From Candidatus Aenigmatarchaeota archaeon (GTDB lineage Archaea; Aenigmatarchaeota; Aenigmatarchaeia; CG10238-14): 37,968 nucleotides of DNA. The notes under the pieces were generated by a model, which saw only the letters and a program-made list of their open reading frames with translations, had not been told where the DNA came from and ran no database searches. The translations under genes were made by a program, and so were the position numbers. This document shows, one piece after another, positions 1-7,237 of this stretch (the first letter of the stretch is position 1; each line of letters opens with the position of its first letter). The stretch is from NCBI GenBank assembly GCA_018920345.1, contig JAHLMN010000013.1:1-37968 (forward strand), in the 5' to 3' direction.

Positions 1-87
1 AATGCTAATTTTTTAAATTTTGATTTTCTTTTTTATTGTTATGTCAGGTGAATGTTTTCCAATTAAATAAAATTGCTATTTCTTTAA

Positions 88-162
88 GGGGCAGTGGTCC
101 AGCTTGGTCTACGATTCCTGCCTTGGGAGCAGGCGACCCGAGTTCAAATCTCGGCTGCCCCA
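88..162 (+). tRNA. tRNA-Pro (anticodon UGG)
   Basis: The sequence folds as a standard cloverleaf. The acceptor strand GGGGCAG at 88-94 pairs with CTGCCCC at 155-161, followed by discriminator A162. The anticodon stem CCTGC/GCAGG encloses loop CTTGGGA, giving anticodon TGG. The T arm is CCGAG, loop TTCAAAT, CTCGG. CCA is not encoded. The gene lies 16 bases upstream of a CsaA-like gene that is followed by prolyl-tRNA synthetase, so the tRNA and its cognate enzyme are neighbours on one strand. Confidence 0.97.
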
Positions 163-178
163 TCTTAAGGTGACAAAA

Positions 179-508
179 GTGGTAACTGTAGAGGAATTTC
201 AAAAAATTGATATAAGAGTAGGCAAAATAATAGATGTACAAGATTTTCCAGAAGCAAAAAAACCATCTTATAAACTAAAAATAGACTTTGGTGAATTAGG
301 GATAAAACATTCAAGTGCACAAATTACTAAATTATATAAAAAAGAGGATCTGATAGGAAAACAAATAATTGCAGTAGTAAACTTTCCACCAAAAAAAATA
401 GCAAACTTTGTTTCAGAAGTGCTAGTATTAGGAGTAGATGATAATAATGGCAATGTAGTGCTTCTTACTCCAGAAAGAGAAGCAAAAATAGGTGCTAGAA
501 TGTATTAA
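179..508 (+). CDS. CsaA-like tRNA-binding domain protein
   Basis: This 110-residue single-domain protein has the OB-fold tRNA-binding domain found in CsaA, in EMAPII/Arc1p and at the C-terminus of MetRS. The hallmark stretches are IDIRVGKIIDV near the N-terminus, PSYKLKIDFG, SSAQIT, and VVNFPPKKIANFVSEVLVLG in the second half. The length matches stand-alone CsaA, a small dimeric tRNA-binding and chaperone-like protein. A GTG at 179 is taken as the start because AAGGTGA (168-174) sits four bases upstream; a GTG at 170 is an alternative. Starting further upstream would run through the tRNA-Pro gene. It is followed by ProRS with a 10-base gap and probably co-transcribed with it. The exact role in archaea is unclear. 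Confidence 0.85.
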   Translation: MVTVEEFQKIDIRVGKIIDVQDFPEAKKPSYKLKIDFGELGIKHSSAQITKLYKKEDLIGKQIIAVVNFPPKKIANFVSEVLVLGVDDNNGNVVLLTPEREAKIGARMY

Positions 509-518
509 AGGTGAAAAA

Positions 519-1952
519 ATGAGCGAGCAACTTGGTATAACAGTCAAAAAAGAGGAAAATTTCTCTGAATGGTATACTCAGGTTATTCAAAAATCTGAGC
601 TAGCTGATTATTCGCCTGTAAAAGGATGTATGGTAATTAAACCTTATGGTTATGCAATATGGGAAAATATTCAAAAAATATTTGACTCTTGGCTCAAAGA
701 AACAGGAGTTAAAAATGCATATTTTCCAATGTTTATTCCTGAAGCTTTGTTAAAAAAAGAAGCTGAGCATTTTGAAGGATTTACACCTGAAGTAGCATGG
801 ATAACTAAAGGCGGGGATAGAGATCTAGAGGAAAAACTGGCTGTTAGGCCTACTTCGGAAACTATAATGTATAGTATCTTCTCAGAATGGATAAGAAGCC
901 ATAGAGATTTGCCTCTAAGAATAAATCAATGGTGTAATGTTGTTAGATGGGAAACTAAAGCTACCAAGTTATTCTTAAGGACAAGGGAGTTTCTTTGGCA
1001 AGAAGGTCATACAGTACATGCTACCAAAGAAGAGGCCGAAGAAGAAGTAATGCTTAGGTTAAAACAATATAAAAAACTTGTCGAAGAATATTTAGCAATA
1101 CCTGTAATAGATGGAAAAAAAAGTGAAGGTGAAAAATTTGCTGGTGCACTTTTTACAACAACTTTAGAATCATTAATGAGTGATAAGAAAGCCTTACAAA
1201 TGGGTACATCTCATCATTTAGGACAACATTTTTCAAAGGCATTTGAAATAAAATTTTTGGATAAAGATTCAAAGGAAAAATATGCATGGCAAACTTCTTG
1301 GGGTATAAGCACAAGATTAATAGGAGCTTTAGTAATGGTTCATAGTGATAACAAAGGTCTTGTTTTACCACCAAAAATAGCACCATTACAAATAGTTATA
1401 ATTCCTATAGGAGCAGAAAAAACTAAATCAGTTATAAATAAAGCAAGAGAAGTGAAAAGAAAGTTAGAAAGACATTATTCTGTAGAAACAGATGAAAGAG
1501 AAGAATATACACCTGGTTGGAAATTTAATTATTGGGAATTAAAAGGTGTGCCTATAAGAATAGAAATAGGTCCAAAAGATGTTGAAAATAAAAAATTAAC
1601 AATATTTAGAAGAGATTTAAACACCAAGCAATCAATAGATGAAAAATCTTTTGAAAGAGAAATAAAGAATTTGATAGAAAATATACAAAAGAATCTATTT
1701 GAAAAAGCAAGAAAATTTTTAGATGAAAATACTTTTGAGGTAAACACATATGAAGGTTTTAAAGAATTAATAGAAAAAGGTGGTTTTATAAAAGCAAAGT
1801 GGTGCGGGGAAATAGATTGTGAAAAAAAGATAAAAGAAGATACAACTGCAACAGTTAGAGTAATACCTTTCAAACAAGAAAACATCAAAGGTAGATGTGT
1901 TTTTTGTGAAAGAGATGCTAAAATTATAGCATATTTTGCAAAATCCTACTAG
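519..1952 (+). CDS. proS: Prolyl-tRNA synthetase, archaeal/eukaryotic type
   Basis: This class II synthetase of 477 residues charges tRNA-Pro with proline in the cytoplasm. Visible signatures are RPTSET (class II ProRS/ThrRS/SerRS group), the motif 2 region RWETKATKLFLRTREFLWQEGHT-like segment (read in parts), a TSWGISTR motif 3 region, a central HGTP anticodon-binding domain, and a C-terminal zinc-binding domain with four cysteines (WCGEIDCEK and GRCVFCER). The protein ends in Tyr, as is usual for archaeal/eukaryotic-type ProRS, and it lacks the bacterial editing insertion. The ATG at 519 is chosen because AAGGTGA (508-514) lies four bases upstream. An upstream extension exists in the same frame but overlaps the preceding gene. 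The cognate tRNA-Pro is just upstream. Confidence 0.97.
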   Translation: MSEQLGITVKKEENFSEWYTQVIQKSELADYSPVKGCMVIKPYGYAIWENIQKIFDSWLKETGVKNAYFPMFIPEALLKKEAEHFEGFTPEVAWITKGGDRDLEEKLAVRPTSETIMYSIFSEWIRSHRDLPLRINQWCNVVRWETKATKLFLRTREFLWQEGHTVHATKEEAEEEVMLRLKQYKKLVEEYLAIPVIDGKKSEGEKFAGALFTTTLESLMSDKKALQMGTSHHLGQHFSKAFEIKFLDKDSKEKYAWQTSWGISTRLIGALVMVHSDNKGLVLPPKIAPLQIVIIPIGAEKTKSVINKAREVKRKLERHYSVETDEREEYTPGWKFNYWELKGVPIRIEIGPKDVENKKLTIFRRDLNTKQSIDEKSFEREIKNLIENIQKNLFEKARKFLDENTFEVNTYEGFKELIEKGGFIKAKWCGEIDCEKKIKEDTTATVRVIPFKQENIKGRCVFCERDAKIIAYFAKSY

Positions 1953-1974
1953 TATTTTAGTTAACCAATAAATA

Positions 1975-1980
1975 TTTATA
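1975..1980 (+). promoter_or_regulatory. Candidate TATA box for the proteasome beta gene
   Basis: The AT-rich element TTTATA at 1975-1980, inside ATAAATATTTATATC, lies about 37 bases before the ATG at 2014. That fits an archaeal TATA box with transcription starting near 2003. Assigned only by position and composition. Confidence 0.35.
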
Positions 1981-2028
1981 TCATTAATTATAGCATTATA
2001 TTAAACAAATTCTATGGAGGTTGTTTTC

Positions 2029-2667
2029 TTGGAAGAACAAATGCAAAAATTAAAAACTGGTACAACAACTGTAGGTATAATTTGTAAAGATGGTGTAGTA
2101 CTAGCAGCAGAAAAAAAGGCAACACTAGGCTATTTAGTGGCTTCAAAAGATGATGTAAAAATAGTTCAAGTAATGCCTCATATAGGTATGACACAAGCAG
2201 GTGCAGTGGGTGATATACAAGCTTTAGTAAGATATTTAAAAGCTGAAGCTGCTTTGTATGAATTAAGAGAAGGTAGAAAAATAAGCGTAAATGCAGCAGC
2301 AACTTTGTTAGCAAACATTATGTATGGTGGTCGATGGTTCCCATATTTAGTACAGATAATACTAGCTGGATATGATGACAAAGGTCCACAATTGTTTATA
2401 TTGCACCCAGATGGATCTAAACTAGAAGAAAAGAAATTCTTTTCAACTGGCTCAGGATCTCCTATGGCTTTTGGTGTGCTTGAAGTATTATATAAAGATG
2501 GAATAACAATCGAGGAAGGAAAACAAATAGCAGTAAAAGCAGTAAAAGCTGCAGTAGAAAGAGATATAGCTTCAGGTGGAAAAGGAATAGATGTAGCTGT
2601 TATAGACAAAAACGGTTTTAGAATGTTAAGCGAGGAAGAAATTCAAAAAATGTTAAAAGCTAACTAA
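2029..2667 (+). CDS. psmB: 20S proteasome beta subunit
   Basis: This is the N-terminal nucleophile threonine protease subunit of the archaeal 20S proteasome. A short propeptide ends in KTG and is cleaved before TTTVG, exposing the catalytic Thr. Counting from that Thr, Glu17 and Lys33 are present as in characterised archaeal beta subunits, and the supporting SGSG and DIASGGKG segments appear in the C-terminal half. A TTG at 2029 is preferred because GGAGGT (2016-2021) lies seven bases upstream. An in-frame ATG at 2014 would place that SD inside the gene and give a propeptide five residues longer. Only a beta subunit is present here; the alpha subunit must lie elsewhere. FttA follows on the same strand. 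Confidence 0.95.
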   Translation: MEEQMQKLKTGTTTVGIICKDGVVLAAEKKATLGYLVASKDDVKIVQVMPHIGMTQAGAVGDIQALVRYLKAEAALYELREGRKISVNAAATLLANIMYGGRWFPYLVQIILAGYDDKGPQLFILHPDGSKLEEKKFFSTGSGSPMAFGVLEVLYKDGITIEEGKQIAVKAVKAAVERDIASGGKGIDVAVIDKNGFRMLSEEEIQKMLKAN

Positions 2668-2686
2668 AAATCCTAAGTTGGTAAAA

Positions 2687-4552
2687 ATGGAGATTTTAGA
2701 AAAAGTTAAATCTAGTTTTCCAAAGGATGTGATTGAAAGAGTAGAGCTTGAAGGCTGTGAAATAGTTATTTATACCAAGGATAAAGTTTTCTTTCTCGAT
2801 GCGGCTGAGCAAGTTAGAGAATTAGTAAGTGAGATAAAAAAAAGAATTGAAGTAAGACTAGAAAACAGCATGTGTTTAACACCAGAAGAAGCCAAAAAGA
2901 AAATTCTGGAAATTGTACCAGAAGAGGCTCAAATAAAAGATATTTATTTTGAGCCAGAAAGAAGTATAGTTTTCATAGTAGCTCAAAAACCTGGTGTTGT
3001 TATTGGAAAAGGAGGAGAAACACTTAAAAAAATAAAAGAAAGTATTTTGTGGGTTCCAAAAGTTGAAAGATCACCTGAAATTACCTCAAATATTGTTAAA
3101 TCTATAAGAAATTTGATTCATGAAGAAACTAAATGGAGAATAAAATTCTTAAAACAAGTTGGAAAGAGCATATTTTCTGAAAAATCAACTAATAGAGAAT
3201 GGGTTAGAATGTTCTGTCTTGGCTCTTTTAGAGAAGTAGGAAGATCTTGTATGCTTTTTGAAACACCTAAATCTAAAGTACTTGTTGATTGTGGTATAAA
3301 TGCAGGTGGCTCAGGAAATAATAGATATCCTTATATAACCGCAAAGGAGTTTGATTTAACTGAAATAGATGCAATAATTTTAAGTCATGCGCATTTAGAC
3401 CATTGTGGTTTTGTACCATATTTATATGAGTATGGTTATGATGGTCCTTTATATTGTACTCCTCCTGTACTTGATCTGTTTACATTGCTAAATATGGATT
3501 ATATTGATGTTATGCAAAAACAAGGAAACCAACCACTATTTACTGCTAAAGGTGTTAAAGAGGCAATAAAACATTCTATAACTATAGATTATAATGAAGT
3601 TTCTGATGTGGGGCCTGATATAAGATTGACTTTTCAACCAGCAGGACATATGCTAGGCGGTGGACAGGTGCATCTACATATAGGCCAAGGATTGCATAAC
3701 ATAGTTTATACATCTGATATAAAATTCACTCGTTCAAGGTTATTTGATCCAGCTTTTACTGGATTTCAAAGAATAGAAACATTAATAATAGAGTCTACTT
3801 ATGGCTCTAATAATGATATTATGCCTTCAAGGCAAGAAGCAGAGGAGACATTAATGGATATTGTTAATAGAACTATGGAAAGAAATGGTATATGCCTAAT
3901 ACCAAGTTTTGCTGTTGGAAGAGCGCAAGAAATAATGGCAATATTAGATTATTACAAGTTTGAATATCCTGTTTTTATAGATGGTATGATTTGGGATTCT
4001 ACTGCAATTCACACTGCATATCCAGAATATATGTCAAAAAGTATTGAAAGTAAGATCTTACAAGGAGAAAATCCTTTTACTAATCCCATTTTCAAGCGAT
4101 TGGCATCACAACAAGATAGAGAAAAGGCATGGGAAGACAGACCTTGTGTTATCATTTCAACATCAGGTATGTTAGAAGGAGGTCCTGTTATGTCACATTT
4201 AATAGCTTTGGGTGAAGATAAAAGGAATTCTCTTGTATTTGTAGGATATCAAGCTGAAGGTAGCTTGGGTAGAAGAGTGCAAAAAGGTTGGAAAGAGATA
4301 CCTATAAATGTAAATGGAAAAAATATGACACTAAAACTTGAGTTGGAAGTGAAAACTATTGATGGTCTTTCTGGTCATGCAGATGTAAAAGAGCTTACAA
4401 ACTATGTGTATAGGTTAAAATCAAAGCCAGAAAGAATAATAATAAATCATGGTGAAGAAAACAAACCAATATCTCTAGCTAGTACCTTACATAAAATGTT
4501 TAAGGTTGAAACTTTGGCCCCAAGAAATCTTGATGCAATAAGACTTGTTTAG
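2687..4552 (+). CDS. Archaeal CPSF ribonuclease / transcription termination factor FttA (aCPSF1)
   Basis: This KH plus metallo-beta-lactamase/beta-CASP nuclease cleaves nascent transcripts and terminates transcription in archaea. From the N-terminus there are two KH-type domains, the second with GKGG at about residues 107-110. The metallo-beta-lactamase core follows with HAHLDH at about 234-239, then a beta-CASP domain with ESTYG, SFAVGRAQE and STSGML, and C-terminal GLSGHAD and NHGEENKP motifs carrying metal-binding His residues. The length of 621 residues is usual for aCPSF1. ATG at 2687 is used; an in-frame TTG at 2678 is possible. Proteasome beta is 19 bases upstream. The stop overlaps the convergent pilin operon stop by four bases. 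Confidence 0.95.
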   Translation: MEILEKVKSSFPKDVIERVELEGCEIVIYTKDKVFFLDAAEQVRELVSEIKKRIEVRLENSMCLTPEEAKKKILEIVPEEAQIKDIYFEPERSIVFIVAQKPGVVIGKGGETLKKIKESILWVPKVERSPEITSNIVKSIRNLIHEETKWRIKFLKQVGKSIFSEKSTNREWVRMFCLGSFREVGRSCMLFETPKSKVLVDCGINAGGSGNNRYPYITAKEFDLTEIDAIILSHAHLDHCGFVPYLYEYGYDGPLYCTPPVLDLFTLLNMDYIDVMQKQGNQPLFTAKGVKEAIKHSITIDYNEVSDVGPDIRLTFQPAGHMLGGGQVHLHIGQGLHNIVYTSDIKFTRSRLFDPAFTGFQRIETLIIESTYGSNNDIMPSRQEAEETLMDIVNRTMERNGICLIPSFAVGRAQEIMAILDYYKFEYPVFIDGMIWDSTAIHTAYPEYMSKSIESKILQGENPFTNPIFKRLASQQDREKAWEDRPCVIISTSGMLEGGPVMSHLIALGEDKRNSLVFVGYQAEGSLGRRVQKGWKEIPINVNGKNMTLKLELEVKTIDGLSGHADVKELTNYVYRLKSKPERIIINHGEENKPISLASTLHKMFKVETLAPRNLDAIRLV

Positions 4553-4944
4553 AAGACATATCCTAAATAAAGCGTAAAGCTATAGACTTTGAATTGACCA
4601 TTTTCATAAACTACATCCAAAACAGTAGCCTTTTTAGCTTTTGTAAAATACAAGACTTTTGTATCTTTACCACTTGGCAAATTATCTATATCTTTCCACC
4701 AAACATAAGCAGAGTTGCTAGAAAACATATTTTTCATAAATTGTTCGAAAGAATTGTCATTTGTGGCAAAATTATATGTTTTTCCTGTTAAATCTATAAT
4801 ATTCAAAGTGTCTTGAACAGTTGTTTGAAGTAAAAGATCTCCCCACTCGTTTTTTGATTGATATTGAGGGAAAAAATAAAGAAATAGCATTACAATTATT
4901 GTTCCTGCTAAAGTGGCTTCAAGTATAGTTGTTATACCTTTCAT
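4549..4944 (-). CDS. Pilin-like protein, last gene of the pilus operon
   Basis: This 131-residue protein starts MKGITTILEATLAG and has one hydrophobic helix at about residues 8-26, followed by a soluble domain. The Lys-Gly before a hydrophobic helix containing an early Glu resembles the class III signal of archaeal prepilins processed by a PibD/FlaK-type peptidase. The soluble part is not recognised. It is the distal gene of a nine-gene minus-strand operon and lies two bases after the previous pilin gene, so a minor pilin or assembly role is inferred from context. Its stop overlaps the FttA stop. Confidence 0.7.
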   Translation of the reverse strand: MKGITTILEATLAGTIIVMLFLYFFPQYQSKNEWGDLLLQTTVQDTLNIIDLTGKTYNFATNDNSFEQFMKNMFSSNSAYVWWKDIDNLPSGKDTKVLYFTKAKKATVLDVVYENGQFKVYSFTLYLGYVF

Positions 4945-4946
4945 TT

Positions 4947-5429
4947 TTACACCTGTACAACTAATTCAGCTATTCTACCATTATCAAAAATTGCATATCT
5001 TGTCACAGTAGCATTTATTTGATCTACTCTCAAGTTAGAAGAAAGACATGTCTTTAAAATTGATCTTGCACCTGTATTAGGATCTACTTCAAATATCATT
5101 ATATTAAATGGTTTTTGTATAGAAAAAAATTTATCAAGCAAATCACAAGGTAGTGCATTAATTTTTGAACGTTTTATCCAATTTGTCATATTAGTAGATT
5201 CATTTGCTAAACCAACTCTTTTAGGTGTTAAAGTATCCCAATTAATTGGTTCGCCAGGATCATTTATTAAAATGTCTGCTATTTGATATGCTTCTGCTCT
5301 TTTCTCTTCTTTTAAGACATCTTCCATAAAAGGAGTTATGTTTCCAATATATTGTAAATAAATGTATGTAATTAAACCCAAAAAGATTCCAAAAGCTATC
5401 ATATATTCTATTGAAATTTGCCCTTTCAT
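4947..5429 (-). CDS. Prepilin with QxSxEY class III signal
   Basis: The protein has 160 residues. The N-terminus MKGQISIEYMIAFG carries the QxSxEY motif typical of a large archaeal prepilin group (the DUF361-type class III signal), followed by a hydrophobic stretch to about residue 26. The remaining 130 residues are a soluble domain with two Cys that is not recognised by eye. The gene starts directly after the stop of the TadC-like platform gene, so translation is likely coupled. It is probably a structural or minor pilin assembled by the ATPase and platform genes upstream. Confidence 0.82.
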   Translation of the reverse strand: MKGQISIEYMIAFGIFLGLITYIYLQYIGNITPFMEDVLKEEKRAEAYQIADILINDPGEPINWDTLTPKRVGLANESTNMTNWIKRSKINALPCDLLDKFFSIQKPFNIMIFEVDPNTGARSILKTCLSSNLRVDQINATVTRYAIFDNGRIAELVVQV

Positions 5430-6371
5430 TTAAACACCTAACATCTTTAGTTTGACTAGAATAAATATTATGCCAAAAGATGTTGTAAGCATTATCATAC
5501 TATGTTTTATTCCGGCTCTAATAGAACCTTCACTTATCTGCCCTGCAACTAAACCACTGCATATAGATTGAACAATTATCATTGAAAAGAATAATCCAAG
5601 ATAATAGCACCCTATAGTTTCTTTATTAGTGCCTAGAAGAGTGCAAATGTTAAAATAAATGTAACAAGGAAAACAAGAGCCACTAGGCATATATAAACAC
5701 GACTCGCATGGGTTACCCATTATCGTACCTAATGCACCTATAGATGCACCTGTACTAGAAGAAAATATTGGTATCAATAATTTGCTTATACCAACGATTA
5801 TACCTATGAATATATAAGTAATTGCATACATTGCAACTACATATTGATTTAGCATGCTTTTTCTTTCATTCTGTGTTTCCTGAATAGTTAAGATAGCATT
5901 AGAAATAGAATCAAGAGTTTTATCTATTTCTCCACCTGTTTTGTAAGTTTCTATTATTATTCTCATATTTTTTGACATTATTTCGCTTTGTTTCAGTCTT
6001 TTTTCAGCCTGCTCAAAAACTTTTATTATATTGACACCCCAAGTTAATTGATGAGCCATTTTTTTTACTTCCTTACTCAGCTTTCCATAATCTACCTTTC
6101 CTGCATTTATCACAGCTTTATGTAAAGGCATACCTGATCTAATAGATTCAGTTAAATCTCTTAAGAAAAAAGGGAATTTTGCTTCCATATCTTTAATATC
6201 TCTATATTCTATATATGACATCAAAACTTGAGGTATGGAAACAATAAAAACTGATAATATTATGAAATTGCCTATTATTCCTATATCTCCTATTAGTATA
6301 CCTATTATCAATAAGAAAAGAGATATTGCAAGAGTAATTATTAATGTTTTTGTTCTTCTGTTTAACTCCAT
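5430..6371 (-). CDS. Type II/IV secretion F-type membrane platform protein, second copy (TadC/FlaJ-like)
   Basis: This 313-residue integral membrane protein has a T2SSF-type central region at about residues 68-165. Segments such as FFLRDLTESIRSGMPLHKAV and GGEIDKTLDSI are characteristic of the cytoplasmic bundle. Two membrane segments lie before it and three or so after it. Such proteins form the platform through which the ATPase drives pilin assembly. Unusually, residues 222-255 hold six Cys, including two CxxC pairs, in a loop between membrane segments. The ATG overlaps the stop of the preceding platform gene (TAATG). In archaella the platform is one long protein; here it is split into two genes. 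Confidence 0.85.
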   Translation of the reverse strand: MELNRRTKTLIITLAISLFLLIIGILIGDIGIIGNFIILSVFIVSIPQVLMSYIEYRDIKDMEAKFPFFLRDLTESIRSGMPLHKAVINAGKVDYGKLSKEVKKMAHQLTWGVNIIKVFEQAEKRLKQSEIMSKNMRIIIETYKTGGEIDKTLDSISNAILTIQETQNERKSMLNQYVVAMYAITYIFIGIIVGISKLLIPIFSSSTGASIGALGTIMGNPCESCLYMPSGSCFPCYIYFNICTLLGTNKETIGCYYLGLFFSMIIVQSICSGLVAGQISEGSIRAGIKHSMIMLTTSFGIIFILVKLKMLGV

Positions 6372-7237
6372 TATTCTCCACCTGGCGAAGATGCTTTTAT
6401 CAATATTATAAATCCTGCACTAGTAAGTGGAATAAAAATAAACACCACAAAAAATTGAATAAATACTACATTACTTATGTTACCACCCAAACCCATCATA
6501 ATTGATGTTAAAATTGTGAAAAAAATAGCACCTAAAACTAAAATAGTAAGATAAATCTCAAGATAAATTGCTAAATTTCTTGAAAATTCATTTAATTTTC
6601 TTCTATAATTGTTTAAATAGGAAGTTGATCTTTCCCTTAAAAATATTGCCAAATCTCCGCCTGATCTTAAGATTGATGTAATAGACCAAAATAAATCTCT
6701 TAATTCTATTGATGGAACTCTTTCTATTGATCGAGATAAGGCTTCATATATGTTTAAGCCAAATGCTTTCATGTCCAACACTATTTTTTTAGCTTCTTTA
6801 GAAATTTCTCCATGATCTTCCAATTTCGAGAATAATTCAAATATTTTATTCGGTGGTACACCTGAACTGCTTATTGTTGAAAGGTAAATAGTTGCAAAAG
6901 GTAAGTTTTTTTCAATTGATTTAACTTTATCTTTGATAATAAATTTTGGATAGTTTAAAAAGAATAGAAAAAGTAGTATGCAAAATACAATTGAAATTGT
7001 TGTCGCAAAAAAAAGGCTAAACAAAGGGCCTAATTTTAATAAAGAAAATATAAAAGATAATAGAGGTAACTCGAAAATAAAAACAATTGTGCATGTTAAT
7101 AAAGTTGTTGACAAATATTCTAATAATGTTATACCCATATCACTTTTTTTTAAATCTTCTTTAAGCTCAGAAAAATATGGGCTAATGTTATTAGCAACTC
7201 CACCGAATATTTTCATTGCAAACTTTGAATATGACAC
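6371..7237 (-). CDS. Type II/IV secretion F-type membrane platform protein, first copy (TadB/FlaJ-like)
   Basis: The protein has 288 residues. Hydrophobic segments at about residues 42-90 flank a cytoplasmic T2SSF-like helical domain at about 105-210 (FATIYLSTISSSGVPPNKIF, DLFWSITSILRSGGDLAIFL). Two more membrane segments lie near the C-terminus. With the next gene it makes the two-part inner platform for pilus assembly. The start is GTG at 7237, directly after the ATPase stop, with GGTGA seven bases upstream inside the end of the ATPase gene. The gene order ATPase, platform 1, platform 2 resembles Tad-type systems more than the single-FlaJ archaellum. Confidence 0.85.
   Translation of the reverse strand: MSYSKFAMKIFGGVANNISPYFSELKEDLKKSDMGITLLEYLSTTLLTCTIVFIFELPLLSFIFSLLKLGPLFSLFFATTISIVFCILLFLFFLNYPKFIIKDKVKSIEKNLPFATIYLSTISSSGVPPNKIFELFSKLEDHGEISKEAKKIVLDMKAFGLNIYEALSRSIERVPSIELRDLFWSITSILRSGGDLAIFLRERSTSYLNNYRRKLNEFSRNLAIYLEIYLTILVLGAIFFTILTSIMMGLGGNISNVVFIQFFVVFIFIPLTSAGFIILIKASSPGGE

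Noticed and set aside
104-178. N-terminal extension of the CsaA-like gene from an ATG at 104
   Set aside because: These codons lie inside the tRNA-Pro gene (88-162); the GTG at 179 has a good SD and gives the family's normal length.
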